A DNA stretch of 64,000 nucleotides from Daucus carota subsp. sativus (GCF_001625215.2 NC_030385.2:7247135-7311134); one strand, 5' to 3'. Counted from the first letter of the stretch, positions 36,801-50,549 are shown. Notes: generated from the sequence alone by a model not told the origin. Program-made: numbers and translations.

Positions 36801-37196
36801 GAGCAACCCCAATGGTGTTACTTATCTTTGACCCCTAGAATATAATAAAATAATGATTACCTAAAATATAAGTAAGCAAAAACTTGTTTTACTCTAATGG
36901 TATTCCCTATAATTATCCCTATATTTGAAAAAAATATTTTATTAAAACTTTTACTATGGTGGGGTAGATAAAAAAAGGAGGGAAAATAAAAAATGAAAGA
37001 AAATGAGAGAGAAAGAGATGAGTTGGAAGAAATAGGGGCTCACTTTTCTATCCCCAAAAGAAAGGGTTTTGTTTTCTCTCACCTAAAAATTTTAGGTAAG
37101 GAGAGGATGGTTGGAGTGAAGAATTTTTACTTCAACCCCTATTTTTGTCCACGTAGGCTCATTATAGGTAAGGGAGGTGTTCCCTTGGAGTTGCTC
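36801..37196. mobile_element. Tourist (PIF/Harbinger) MITE
   Basis: Ends 'gagcaaccccaatgg' and 'ccttggagttgctc' with TAA on both sides (36798-36800 and 37197-37199). 396 bp. It lies in the presumed promoter of the small membrane-protein gene (ATG at 36722, minus strand), so the gene's upstream signals may lie within or beyond the insertion. Confidence 0.8.
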
Positions 37197-37732
37197 TAAG
37201 TCGTTTTGGTTGTTTTTTCTTCACATTTCTGATGTTTTTAACTACCACTTAAAATTTTATTTTTAAAATTGTTTTATACTATTAATTAGCAAATAATCAC
37301 CTATTTCCTACCAGTATACCAAGTGTATCATCCGCAAATTTTTGGGATCAGATTATTTATTTAAAAATAAAATTCAAAAAATAAAATAAATCTGTTTCTT
37401 TTGTCAAACAATACGCAAGAAAAAGAAGCAACTCAAAATGCTAAAAAAAAGTTATAAGCTCGATTGGCACACAGGTGACAGGCCGGATTCTTATATTAAT
37501 GCATTCCAATACCTTTTCTCTGTCAAACATCATTAAACAAACTTGTTCTTAAGTTTACAAAAATATTTGTTACAAAACTTAATTTTACAACAAGTTTAAA
37601 TGAAATTCAGCTTATAGAAAACACCCCTACTTATTGCCAGAACTCCAAAACCTCTAATCAAAAATCTTCAAACTTCTATCAAAAATCTGAACACTTCAGG
37701 CACAACAATTGCCAGAACTCCAAAACCTAGGC

Positions 37733-40700
37733 TTAAAAGTCCAAGCTACCACACTTTTTATTATCTATGCTCTTCCTACTATTCCGTTCATTATCTATAC
37801 CTCTGCGGCCAATTCCTAGCTTTGGCAACCCCCGGTTCAGTCCCTCCAGTAAAACACAAGCTTTACACCATTTCTTCAAGAAGAAGAGATAAAAAGATAT
37901 ATGATTAGCACGCCACATAAAGGTGACATCGAAATGCATCCTTTTACTAAAAGATTCACCAAACTACTTAAAAAAAGTAAAGCAGAAAAAGAACATTTGA
38001 TCTGCAAAAAGATATTATTTCCTGGAATTTATACAACTTTAGACTTCATTTTTTGTCCTTCGATTAGCACGCCACATAAAGCGATAATAGAATGACATCA
38101 AAATGCATCCTTTTGCTAAAAGATTCACCAACCTACTTCAGAAAAGTAAAGCCGAAAAAAAACATTTGATCTGCAAAAAGATATTAATTCCTGAAATTTA
38201 TACAACTTTAGACTTCATTTTTTGTTCTTCTATCCCCAACTCCCCAAACCATGGTAAAATATAATCACAAGATTTAATTATGATATCAGAGTAGAAGACA
38301 TTGCATCTTCTAGTATTACCTGTACTTATAAGTGTACTCTTGACGGACAGAATCTAATTCTAACAAAGATTTAACAGATGAAGCCACATGTCATAACACC
38401 GCTAACAAATTTGATTAAATGCATTAAGAAAATTGAAGCTGACCAGTGATATTATATGATGTAGATTCAATGGAATGGAACAAATAAACAAAATAAGAAT
38501 ATAAATAAACAAATTATAAATAAATGTAGATGAGTGTATATACCCATCATTACACCATTGATATAGATGCAGGTATGAGTAGATGCAATGGAATGGAACA
38601 AATAAATATTACAGAGCAACTCAAATGAAAGTATAAAATATAGTAAATATTAAGTGCAGTATATATCTATGCGAAACTGTCAGGCAAATTACCAGCATAT
38701 TCAGTTATTCACTAACTAGGCAAATGTGAAAATTTGGTTGAGTATGTGCACTGATGAAAGAGTGAACCGAATAGATGTTCAAATAGATGAACAAATATCA
38801 GCTAATAATTGATTATACGAGTATATAACATCAATATTAAGCTAAAAGTTTGTCCTTAAAAAGTATCAACAGACAACAAAACTACCTGACTAGATATATA
38901 GCCACAGCGTTCACATGTTCCTTGCTCTGGCATTTTTGTAGAAGTAGCAATCCTAAAATCCTCGCCCGATTTAATGATGTCTAGTATGGCTCTGGGTCTG
39001 CAATAACAAGCCATTGCATAATATTTAAAGTACCAGCAGCGTTTACAGATAAAACTGAAGAAAGTACAATATAATGTAAACAATAAACAAGTAACATGAA
39101 ATTGGAGAAGGTATGAAGCTATTATAAAGGTAACCTGATTCTCTCTAAATCCTTGATGAACTCTCGAGCAAAACCACGATAAGCATTTGGAGAATAAATA
39201 CCTGTATATACAATGAAAACCCAAAATCTAGTAAATAATAACATGAGAATGTAGATTAAAATTTAACACGGGCACAGACATGTTCCAGTATATATTGGTA
39301 TTACTGAAAACTATTATGAGAAAAGTCAGAAGTTGGAGCTATAAAATGATAAACTGATGGTAAACTAAGAGACTGACGTCACGAGAAATTGAGGACGGTT
39401 GTGTAATAAAAAAAATCCCGGGCACTATAATATATAGAGAACATCTACATAAACGACGATACAGCTAAAGAAAATTTGTGAAAAGGACACAGATTCTAGA
39501 TACTGTTACTCTACCAATAACCAAGTTGCATAATCCTATATTATTAAGATCCATAACTTTCTGGAAAATACATACTAAAGCTGAGCATTTGTTTACACTT
39601 ACACTCTGTGGAAAAGTAGTCCAGCTTTTTGAAGTACGCATACGTGCCATCAGGTTAAAGTTTTGCAAATAATAGAAATCAATTAACTATTATAATTAAA
39701 TACAATAAGGTTTATAATATAGAATAAAAATAAACAAAAAATTCGAGCTAAAATAGATTGTAATACAAACTCATTGAGAAAGGATATATAACAATCTCCT
39801 TCTCATATGTGTATTTAAAAGGCTTGCATCTAGGAATTGGTCCATCTTCACCAGTAGTTATGGATGTACACCTGCCCAGCCTACATTATAGAGGTCATAA
39901 ACTAAGTCAACTATTTGACAGAAATATATGGGAAGAGAGAGCAACCAAACTTCATATGATATATTACCTTGCAATGTCACCTCGTAATATATTGAGGATA
40001 ACTGTTTCTGCGATATCATCTGCATTATGTCCTGTAACTACTTTGTCGACTTTCAACAAGGCAGCACCTCGGTCCAGGGCCTTCCAGACAGAAGGAATCA
40101 TACTCAATGTTATGATAGGCAAACATGCAAGATGCATATTTGTAATAACCCGGAAATTTCAGTGGAAGCATCAATGGGAAGCAATGATATTGAGCAAAAA
40201 TTTAGAAAATAAATATATAAATTATAAAGCAGGCTATGTGATATTAATTTTTTCAATGATAGAAAAAGCAAAAAATATAACATTCGATTAAAGAATCTAA
40301 TTATTGATATTACAAGATTATCATCATTAATTATTAAGCTGAATGTATTGCTTATTTAATTCTGAGCCTAAATTTTTTTACCACAGTAAACAAGTCAAGG
40401 TAGTATTCATGTGTATCCAGAAAGGACACGGGGCATAACCAGGAGTCTTAGCATGAGTAATTCAGGTCAATATATAATTTAATAATCAGGAAGATGGATA
40501 AGAGAGGAGAAAATGGATGCATGGAAGATATACATGGAGAATAGCACTCTCTCTTCTTTTTTTGGTTACAGCAAGTTGGAGAGAGATGTTGAGCTACCAA
40601 GGTCTGAAAAAAATATGTGTACCGAGTGTGTAGACATTTCTATGAAGTGGCTACCATACCGTACCAGAGAAGGGGAATCGAGAAGTGAAACCAACATGGT

Positions 40701-43700
40701 TATAACGATTAAACTAAATAAATAAGCAGAGCAAAAGAAAGCTTGACGATTAATAAAAAATATTCTAGATTCACTCTGTCCAATTACGAAAACTCTAATT
40801 TACGGTATTCTGTGAACCTACCTTTTTAGAGCACATCTTAGTTTTCATAATTTTGACTACGAGGTTCTGTGGATGTGGGTTCAATACGATACATAGAATT
40901 GTGAGTTCTTCTGCAGTACTTATGCAAAGAATATATAGAGAGTTGTCAGTTGAGAGATGCCCTGAAAAGGAACACCAAGTGGGATCAAAGAAACTACTTG
41001 GCTGCTTTCCGTAACGGCTAAATTGTTCAGGAGATGTTTGAAACTGAAAGTATTTGTTTCACACTTAGTTCGGCATTGGTAAGTAGTGGTTTCTTTATAA
41101 TCTGCCCTGGAGTATGGGCTTGCATATTTAATTTGTTGGTCCATTGTAGTGGTCGATTGGTGTTGACAATCTTAGGAAATGTTGACATGTATTATCTTCT
41201 GTTATTACTTCCCTCTTCAATCATTGATTATATAGCTTAGTTGAAAGAAAAGAAGCCAAGTACAGTATTTCCTTGTAAGGTGCTGACATAGATTATAAAT
41301 GCTCTTGCATATAATAATTTCCAGATCTCAACTTCTAATCAGAGTTACATTTTCTCTCGCTCCTAAGATGAATTCATTAAGGCTGTTCATTTCTGCTACA
41401 GGAACAGGATACACAAATTCATCTTCTATTCATATTTATATTAATTATTACTCTGCTTTCATCTTAAATCATGTTTTCTCCCTGGTAGATGAAGAAAAAT
41501 GGTCAAGACTTCATCTACAGCACTTGCCACATTACACTGTAAAGCGTCTGATAGTATGATCCCTAGGAGCTTACTTTGGGATGGGAAGTAAACTTATCTC
41601 ATAAATAAGAGAAATAACCACCAGTAATATATTGAATCATAATATAGTATGGCTAGGAGGGTACTAGTACGTTCCAGAAGAGAATACTTGTAGTGTCTCC
41701 TTTATGCTTTCTCACAATAAAGTATTTAGTTGTATTACTGAGGTTAAAGGTCTTCATTTCTGTGCAACCATTATTGTATCTGAAGTTCCTCTCAGACTTA
41801 GATATATGCTTGGCCAGTACAAAGTTATTCACTTGATGCGAAATAAAAGTCGCAGCAACTGCCATACACAGCTGACCAGCATGACATGCTGCTACTTGCT
41901 TCCCTATCAAACAAGTATTATCCAACTCTGGCATATTACTTTGAGATTTGAAACTTTGGTTCAGGTCATCTACCTAGCAGATAAGGAGGTCTGCAGGTTA
42001 TACTTGCGAGAATCAGAGCAAGCCTCGTTTCACATATGGTGATAACTCATGGTCATGACCAGTAAACTATAAAAAAGTGGCACACTGAGATAATATTTTA
42101 CATTCTCAGGACAGCAGCATTTATAAATGTCAATGCCCAGACTATAAAATAGTCATTTAACTTATATAAATTTATCAAAGATTATTTTATTAAGCCCGTC
42201 GCTAGCTTCAGTTCAATTCTATTTTCTATACTCCTGCTACTCATTCTCTTACATCAAAATTCTTATATCCAAGTGCATTAATATAAATTGGAATAACAGT
42301 TCCTTGGTCCACTCAAAGTTGAATATTATTTATTTGCAGCTGGTCAAAATATTGCTTGTTAGCAAAAATTAACCAGCGTTTTTTCTCACTGGTAGGCAAA
42401 AACCCTAAAGTGCTCCATTTTCGGCTGGTAGACTTAGTCCCCTCCATTCATGTTAAAATTTAGGCTTAATGCCTTCCGGAAGAATAATTTAAGCTTAATG
42501 CCTTCCGGAAAAATTTAGGTAGCATCAATCACTTGTTAGGGAACCGGACCTATATTATCTTCCGCTGTGATCTTCTAATTTAAAGATATGAAATTTAGAA
42601 CTTCATAATCTCCCACCAAACTATACACGTCCCAAGTGATACATCTCGTTTGAAGGGGGGCAACTTAAGGCTTCTTACAGATTACAAATGTGTAGAAATC
42701 GCCATATCATATATAAGAATAATTTATATAATATTCATCGAGTCAAATATTCTTAACAGATTATCTACTGCCATTAGTAAGATAAAATCAACATATACAA
42801 GATTAAAAGTAAAACCCTTGGTCAGAGATCACCTATGTAGTGTACTTGTGATAGGATATGACCCTGATGAGTGATGAGTGATATCAGGATATGGCACTGA
42901 TGAGTGATATCACACTTTATAAAGGTCATTAATAATTAACTTGCCTAGTAGGCCACTAAGCTAGTTGTTAAACACAGAAGAGTAGAGAAACATATGTTTG
43001 TAGGGATCGGAATTCGGAAAACGATATTGCTGGTACTAGTCTGAGTGCCCTAGATTTCACTTCTTACAAGTGGAGGAAGAAATAGTTAACAAGGACTTAA
43101 CAGGTGAACAGGAAAGGCACGTGAACTTGGAAGAGTAAATCACTGTATATACAAAAGTTCATAGCCCAGAACCTACATATAATTCACATTGAAGTATATT
43201 AAACTTTATGATATTCACATCATTTGTTGGATTCATCTCTTTGTTCATGAATCATTTGACTGTAAATGGAACTGTACATATTATACATACATGCCTATAT
43301 ATTTATGATCTTTGCATCACTCATATTTGGTAAATTCTAATTCATTCTTTTATACAATTCTATCACAAAGACAAAGATATATATTATTTGTATATGACAG
43401 TTCTTAATTCAATTTCATTTTTGCAAATAGTTTTGAGTTTTACTTGCTGAGCATTAAAATCACTCACTCTTGCTATTGCAATATTTTCAGTTGAGCTGAA
43501 GCAGGAATAACGAAAGCATTAAGGAATGAACTAGAGTTAAACCATCCCCGATGGCATACATATGGATATACGACCTGGTGGTATCTTTGGTGTTTTAAAA
43601 GTAAAGCAAAGTTTTGAACTTTTTGCAATTTTCCCCAGGGAAAACGAAGCAGAAGTTGCCTTCTATTTACAAAATTCTCGATTATATTTTCATTGGAAGT

Positions 43701-45099
43701 TTTGGGCGTTAAAATATTCTTATTGACTAATGTTTTGAAGTCCATTGTTTCATAAAGTGACCAAGAACAAAAGATTATTGACGTATATTTGTGCCCCTTT
43801 TTTGATCACAGAATGATACCTGGCGGCGGAAGACACCACAAAATGTGCAGTTATTCTTCAAGCCTATCATCTTTACTATCTCATCCATGGTCCATCCATA
43901 CAAATCTTTATACGAAACAACTTTTAATGGGAGGCCATACTGAAGGGAAAAACAAAAAGTATTATTTGCATTTTTAAATATAAACTATAAAGTAATACAC
44001 AAGATGATTAGATGAACATATAACAAAAAGAGATTGAGTTAATAATCTTGCAAGTGAGCATGGAGCAACGATATTGTATAACACCTATAACTGATATTGT
44101 CAATGGAGGGAAAGAGTCCATATATGTTCATGGAAAGGGAGGTCTGTGGCCGATGCCATATACAAGGATATATCACTAAAATGACGGTGAGAGAGAAAAA
44201 GGGCCATGTGCACAGAAAGCCAGACAAATTTTTTATCCTACATATATAATGTGGGAAAAATCATACATTCAGTTCAATTATTAAACCAATACGTAGAACA
44301 ATAGTAGATACAAATAAATGCAGAACTCAGAAATGTGTAGTTGTGTACTACCCTCCCAATCAACAATTAGAAGTTACCAAGTAAAGAACAGGAAGACGAG
44401 TATAAGTTAATAACATGATCACAAGATCATAATTAATACATAAAGATCTTTGAAACCTGAATCTCATTTCTTTTGACTGTTTCAAGTGAATCATCCCTGT
44501 AGCCAGTGATTCCTTCATCAACGGATAACAGAAAGAGATCCAGACCATAGTTATGGCGACGATTTAATTCAGCCATAACATAAGCAAGCACAGTTGAATC
44601 TGCACATACGATTATAACTAAGTAATAAAATCCATGACTCCAGAACTCATCATATATCACTAAACAGTAAGACAATTCTGAGTATACAAAAGTTATCATA
44701 AATTGAGGGGTTTTAGTAGACAAAAACCTTTTCCACCGGAAGCTCCAATAGCGATACGTTCTCCAGGCTTAAAAAGATGGTTATCGACAATAACTCTATG
44801 AATCTCATCTTCGAAAACTTGATAGAAACACTCCCTGCAAATCTTCAAGACCATAACATTTCAAAAAAAAAAAAAAAAAAGGGATCCTAACATATTTATG
44901 AATTGAATTCTTGCAGGTGATAACATAAGCATCAAAAGAGTAATACAAGTGAGAAGATATAGTAATAAGTAAAAAAGAAGTTAAATAAAAAAGTTACTTG
45001 TTCAAGGGTTTTAGGTCGTTTGAGAGCCGCCTTAGTTTGATTACAAATAGAGCAATTACGAACCCGGCCGCTGCTCTGCGCTGTTGCCTTGGACTCCAT
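37733..45099 (-). CDS. CTU1: Cytoplasmic tRNA 2-thiolation protein 1 (CTU1/NCS6)
   Basis: Ten exons: 45099-44998, 44842-44728, 44599-44457, 43939-43820, 40080-39968, 39880-39788, 39643-39603, 39201-39135, 38997-38886, 37873-37733, giving 348 residues (Arabidopsis ROL5 has about 355). With CTU2 and the URM1 sulfur carrier, the enzyme thiolates wobble U34 of cytosolic tRNA Lys, Glu and Gln. Visible features: an N-terminal zinc knuckle (CSIC at 16-19, CREC at 36-39), the ATP PP-loop SGGKDST (69-75, split by intron 2), [41 protein letters not shown], and the C-terminal zinc ribbon CERCGY...KWCKAC, ending CGSLDF. Intron 4 is 3.7 kb. Intron 6 has AT-AC ends. All catalytic motifs are intact. Confidence 0.95.
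37903..38230. repeat. 159-bp tandem duplication in CTU1 intron 9
   Basis: Two adjacent copies (about 37903-38061 and 38062-38230) starting 'gattagcacgccacataaa' and ending in 'gacttcattttttgt'. The second has a small extra segment near its start. It lies just upstream of the last CTU1 acceptor, separated from it by about 30 bp. Confidence 0.85.
39644..39787 (-). other. U12-type AT-AC intron (CTU1 intron 6)
   Basis: On the minus strand, exon 6 ends GAG ATT GTT AT. The intron begins 'atatcctttctc', a perfect match to the U12 donor consensus ATATCCTTT. It ends 'ctttaacctgatggcac', with a branch-like 'tttaac' about 11 nt before the terminal AC. Exon 7 resumes G TAT GCG TAC, restoring EIVMYAYFKK, the sequence expected of the family. 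No GT-AG alternative restores this peptide. Length 144 nt. Confidence 0.9.
40081..43819 (-). other. Large intron 4 of CTU1
   Basis: 3.7 kb with many short open frames, none with a recognisable domain. A short duplication 'gcttaatgccttccggaa' occurs near 42462-42508. The size suggests old insertions, but I see no clear terminal repeats, so no element is named. Confidence 0.6.
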
Positions 45100-46469
45100 T
45101 AATCGGTGATTGCTAATTTGTGTTGGATTGTGTCAGATGGAGAGCAAACACCGTGATATGACAGAGGGAGGGAATTAAACTATCAACTTAATTGGATTGT
45201 TTAGAGGCTTGCAACAAACAATTCGAATTTCCGCAAGTTGGGTTAGGTAATGGACACGTTGCAAAACCTAGCAGCCAATTACAAAAACTTTTTTTACTCA
45301 AAAATAAAAAAAAATGGCCTCAAATCTCTCGTATTATTGAAACAATGCCCAAAATAACAGGAAACGTTGACGTTACTGAATGGTATTTGAGTTCATTTTT
45401 TTGAGTTCTGATATTCAGGCCATTAATGATGAATATATGCGGTATTTAGGGTCAACACCCAAACTTTTATGACGCTCATTCGGGTTGGGCGACTCGTTTA
45501 AGTGGGCAGGGCTCTGATCGACTCTATCCTTGAACAAGCCGAATTCGGGTAAAAACTTTGCCTCGTTTAATTAAATGAACCGACTCAATTAAACGAACCG
45601 AGTTCGGGTATAGGTTTAGACTCGATTAAGTGTAAAATTAAATGAGTTGACTCGCTCGACTCATCAACACTGGCTCGTTTAACTAAACGAGTCGACTCGA
45701 CTCGTCTCATGAAATTAAACGAGTCGAGTAGGCTCGATCATCTAAACGAGCCGTCTCGACTAAATTAAACTTGTCTCCAATTACGTTCGGCTTGAAACAC
45801 GTTTTGCTGGACTCGAATCACATCCTGGCGCTCACGGTCAAGTAAGGAGTAAAGCTTTAATCTAAATTTTTTTGATCTATCTTATTAATTTCAAAAAAAT
45901 AATAATTAGTTTATTAATTATATTTTGATTTGAAATATAAAAATAAAAAGTAAATTGATAGATTAAGATAATCGATTAATTATAATTCTCAATTTTTATT
46001 TGCCATAACTTTTTATTAGTTAATTGTCATTTATTCGTTATTTCTTGTTATCATGTGTATACACATTATAACGTCAGAAATATGTTCGAAAATTCCAAAA
46101 AATATTGCAGCAATCTAAATATAAAAATGTTGATATGTTTGCCTTCAACATCGCTTCATAGCATAATGTAATCCGAAAAAGATTTCACTCATTAACAAAA
46201 AATATAAATTTTTGTTATAACTACAGTAACATATTATTTTTAAATATAGTAATCAACGGAGTGCTATAGTATTTTTATACCAATTCTACTATAGTTTTTT
46301 TTATGTTTGTAATATTTAAATATTGAAAATTTTATATTTATATTATTAATTAAATATTATTTTTTTTAAAAAATTAAAGCCTCGTTTTATTAATTCGCAT
46401 GTGGCCCCAAAGTCTCATGAGCCGGTCCTGATCTACGACATGAACTCGTGGAGACTGTTACATAAACTT
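45100..46469. repeat. Spacer with 'cgagtcgactcg' repeats
   Basis: The CTU1 leader and promoter lie at the left edge. From about 45470 to 45835 the sequence is packed with 'ctcgtttaa', 'aacgag' and 'gtcgactcg' words in both orientations, like non-autonomous plant elements of the 'agctcgactcg' type. Ends are unclear. The rest is AT-rich and gene-free. Confidence 0.5.
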
Positions 46470-49400
46470 TCAAGACACTGTGAATGCACTAGATGCACCT
46501 GTAAAATATTCTACAGGAGAGTCTTTTGTTTTCTTTGAAGAACCAAAATGCCTCAAACGATATACCCCGGAGATGACATCCTCTGGCACTTCCCATTCTA
46601 TGTTTCCTAATCCAAACAAAGTACTATTATCTTGATTCCATTTGAAGTACAATGAGAAATCATCGTCATCATATGCAGGGCTCCATCGTTGGCCTTGAAG
46701 CATTTCTACTACTGCAAATGTGCCTTCTGTCAATAGATCGTACCTCGGGTTTGGACTCCAAAACGTGGCGCTAGGCTTGTCTCCTTTTCTGAATGATCCG
46801 CTCTTCGGTTGCTTTATGTCTTGTTGCATGTCCCCAAATTTTTTGCCAGGGGGAGGTGAGTCGCCTGAGGGGTCTGTTACCAAGCTTATTTGCACTGATG
46901 AGAGATCGGGTGGTAATAAACCGGTGGTGGGAGGATTTTCACCTTTCGCCATTGATTTTGCTAGTTTGTTGAATTCTTGGATGTATGCTGATAATGTGTG
47001 AGGACCATAGAGTGTTGATGCAGCCTGCACGCGTAGAACATGACAGAGCATAAACAAAAAAACGAGTGCTATATAAGATTTTGTTTATAGCTTTGGCATA
47101 ATGCACAAAATATTACTATTTCTCTTGGAGATGAATCAGTTACTGCTATTTTTGTGATGAATTTTCATGCAAATACCACCTACCTCGTATCGTTGTTGCT
47201 TGTACTCCTCAAAAGTAGCAATATATTGTGAATAGGTGTTGGATAAGCCTGCAATCACGATTTGTGTGTCCTCATCAAATTGTCCATTTCCATTGGTTAT
47301 CAGTGTTTGCTTAACTGCCTCCCTCAGTCTTCGGCCAGCCATTGTTGTGAACTCTGCCGGAATTAAACAAATCAAGTTACTAGATGGAGCTTCGATTACT
47401 AATAAGTAGCATAAAGGTGTTACTATGACAAACCTCCTGGTACTGATAAAATGATTAGTTTACCCAACCTCAGAATTTGAATTGGAAGAATTGCCGGCTG
47501 TTTACATAAAAATAATTGGAATAATCTTAAGTAGCAGTTAGATTTTATGAAATTTGTAATATTTGTTTTGCTTATGAGATAAAAGAGGTATTAGGAGTCG
47601 CTATCAAGTATTACCGCCCATGCATAAGGCCAGGACATTTCACCGGTGTCAAGCAAAACACTCTTTGGCTTTTGACACTCCACTTGGTACTGGCTTGGTT
47701 CTTTAAGTACATCTCTCAGTTTTTTCCAAAATTTGTTGATCTGCATTAAAATTCCTCAACTCAATTATTACTTTTAATAGGAGATGAAAGAAGGAACTCT
47801 CAAATTTGATGAAATGGACCTTTGTGTCGCCTTGTTGAAAACCGAAAGCACCAGGGCCATCAGTAGTGCCAGCAGCAAAACCCGGGCCAAGAGCTGCTGG
47901 ACAAGTTTTAACAACTTTGTTTCCCTCTAGTTCCACCTCAATATCTGTAAAGTTCAAATAGACATGTCTGTAGTCGATTTTTCCTGTTAATTCTTCTTTA
48001 GCAGATGTAAATAGATCCACAGCCTTCTGAAACTGCCGCTCTCCTATGATCTGTGTGCTAAGTGTTTCATCTGGATACCTATAATAATCAGAAATACTTG
48101 CATCCTTATTAATTAGACAAATATAACTGTTCATTATTTTTCCTTTCTAATCTAGCATGCTATGCAAGATAGTTTATTTTATTACCCAGGGCCTCGTCCA
48201 ACACAGAGCAGATCATTTCCATGACACGATGAATGATTGAAATCACAAGGTAGACCACTGTCGGTGCAAAATGCTCCAAGAACATTGGGACTGACATCTC
48301 CCACATTAGATTGGCAAAATGCACCAACGAATCGTGTTCCATCATTTTTCCTTACCTTGGATTCTTGACTGGTTGAATTACCGCAAGGTTGACCCCCTGT
48401 GGCTTTAATCTCTGATGCTTTCTGTATAAAGGCCTTTTTGTCTGTCATACAAATGTGCAAGAATAAATCAGTAGTGCTTCTGAACACCACTACTAGAACT
48501 TTCAAAGAATAACAGGGAGAAGTTGTGAAAAAGAAAGCGCTTTAGAAAATTTTATTTATTTTTGTCAGAAGCGCTCTAGCAAATTTGTACAAAAGAAGAC
48601 ATACTAAATTTGTTGTTGAAGTAGTTCTGACGAATGGAGGTACTGTTAGTGGAGGAAGAAAACCAGTCTTCAAAGAACCTAGCTGCAGCCCCCTTGTTAT
48701 CACCACTGATGAGCTTATTGTCTCGGCTCATGGAGGTTCCATGTGTGGCAAACCAGTTGAATGCACCAATGCTCTTTCCACTCTTTCCATCCACAAACTT
48801 CAATAGTGTCATCTGTGTATCAACATTTTGTGCATACCTCGCTCTCTCCTCTGGAGGATTGAATAAATACGCACTTGGGCTCCTATTTACTCCTCCATTA
48901 ACCAAATCTCCTGCTCAATTTATGAGTCCATTATAAGAAACTACAAGATTTTACAGTGAAATGATTGAAAACTTTTTGATTGAGCTTACTCTAGGAACAC
49001 TAGATGGTACCTTGGTTGATGAAAATGGAACCAGGCTTGAGATTTTCATGAGCTTGAACAATACTCAATTCAATAGCTGTTAAGATAGCTTCAAATGATT
49101 GTGGCACAAAACCAAGAGAAGTTATAATATAAACAACATACTGTAAATACCCCCCTGGACCAGCATGAGTATGGGTTCCACTGATTGCCACATTCTCTTC
49201 AGTATACAATTTCCCATACCTTCATAGAAATCAGCTAAGTCAGATTCTTGAACTCTCAAAATAATTTTTAATCCGAATAATATAATGCAGCTAGCGCGCT
49301 TAGTCTAGAATGATTTATGCTTTTGTAGTCATCTAAAAAGAGTAAGTCACCTCTTCTGAAGTCTTTCAAGAACTTTAATTGTGACAAGTTGTGAGGCCAT

Positions 49401-49670
49401 GCCAGCGTCGAGATTAACAAATGCAAATCTGGAACCTCCTGAGCTCTCGGCCACAACAAACGCCCTTGCTCTCAGTCGAAAATGTACACCACCAGTGACT
49501 TGATCCATGTTACCATATCCCATCATGTTAACTCCCGCGGCTGGGCCAGTTGAGTCATAGCTTCCTACTCCGATCAAATACTCTCCACTAGCACTACTAC
49601 CATACAATAGACCAAGCACTGCGACAACAAAAAGACAGTAAAATGTGTTTTGGTAATTTTTGCTAATCAT
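46470..49670 (-). CDS. Neutral ceramidase
   Basis: Nine exons: 49670-49351, 49219-49011, 48910-48605, 48441-48186, 48078-47820, 47740-47615, 47497-47434, 47353-47184, 47024-46470, encoding 754 residues (Arabidopsis NCER1 has about 779). The family hydrolyses the amide bond of ceramides to sphingosine and fatty acid, usually in the ER, Golgi or cell surface. A signal peptide (about 1-29) precedes YLIGVGSYDSTGPAAGVNMMGY. Zinc-site motifs are GTHTHAGPGG (His 123 and 125) and FATHGTSMSRDN (His 233). The active serine lies in NVGDVSPN (about Ser 329). PGEFTTMAGRR and YSQYIATFEEY supply the remaining ligands. An immunoglobulin-like C-terminal domain follows (exon 9). All catalytic motifs are intact. 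The exon 3 donor (gtatgt) was chosen because it keeps phase into KKAFIQKASEIKATGG. Confidence 0.94.
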
Positions 49671-50549
49671 TTTTATCAGATGTTTCGTCCGTTAGGAATG
49701 TGCTTAGAGTTTTATACCTGCTGTGGACTTGATCGGCTAGGAATTTCTTGTAGTTTTGAAAATGATTACAATTTACAAGAGAATAATACTTGGGTTAGTC
49801 CGCATGTAGTTTGTATTAAGTTAAATTATTCCAGTTTAAGGTAATCTAAACAAACCTTAATCGTTTGATCAGAATTATCTTACAGATATTCTCTAGGCCT
49901 CTAGCATTCCCACTGAGGATTAAAAATCGTCGATTATGGAATACAGTTTTTTGGTCTCTGTTTTCAAAGAGAGTCAGTACTCGTAGAAAATGAAAGACGC
50001 GACTTTAGTTATATGTCAATATCAGACACTGATAAAGAGTTTAACTTGATGAATCATAAAACCACAGTGCTGTTCAAAACATACAAATCAGTTTTTCAGT
50101 TGGGTGGAAAAGACTTGTTGGCCCCTTATCGCGTCCTTCTAATTACTTTTCTGCCCTTCTTTATAACTAAGTTTGTTAGTACTTCCTGCTTTCAGCACAA
50201 TTCTGGATAAATTTAGCAGCTTCAGTGCTCAAGATTAAGCTATTCTCCAGTAATATGTGTTTTTGTAAGATACCAATTGATGTATAATGCATGCAAGCAG
50301 ATTAGAACATTACAAAACAATGTAATAAATACTTTTATTATTCTGCAGCAACTCCATAACATACCTATGGAGTTGAAACTTATACAAAGAAATCACTTAC
50401 AAATAGCAAAAACAAAACGAAATAGTAATGCACCCTATCATGAACATCATGATAAAAATAAATACAAGAACCAAACTCAAATCGAATCCAATAAAAACCA
50501 CACCATCATCTTCAACTCTGCTTTGATTTAGCCGATGAAGAAGAAGTCA
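49671..50549. other. Spacer between ceramidase and dehydrin-like gene
   Basis: Upstream side of the ceramidase gene and 3' flank of the dehydrin-like gene. Short open frames here have no recognisable domains. No repeats recognised. Confidence 0.4.

Noticed and set aside
39809-42042. Several 60-160-residue frames on the + strand opposite CTU1
   Set aside because: They overlap CTU1 exons or intron 4 in antisense and contain no recognisable domain.
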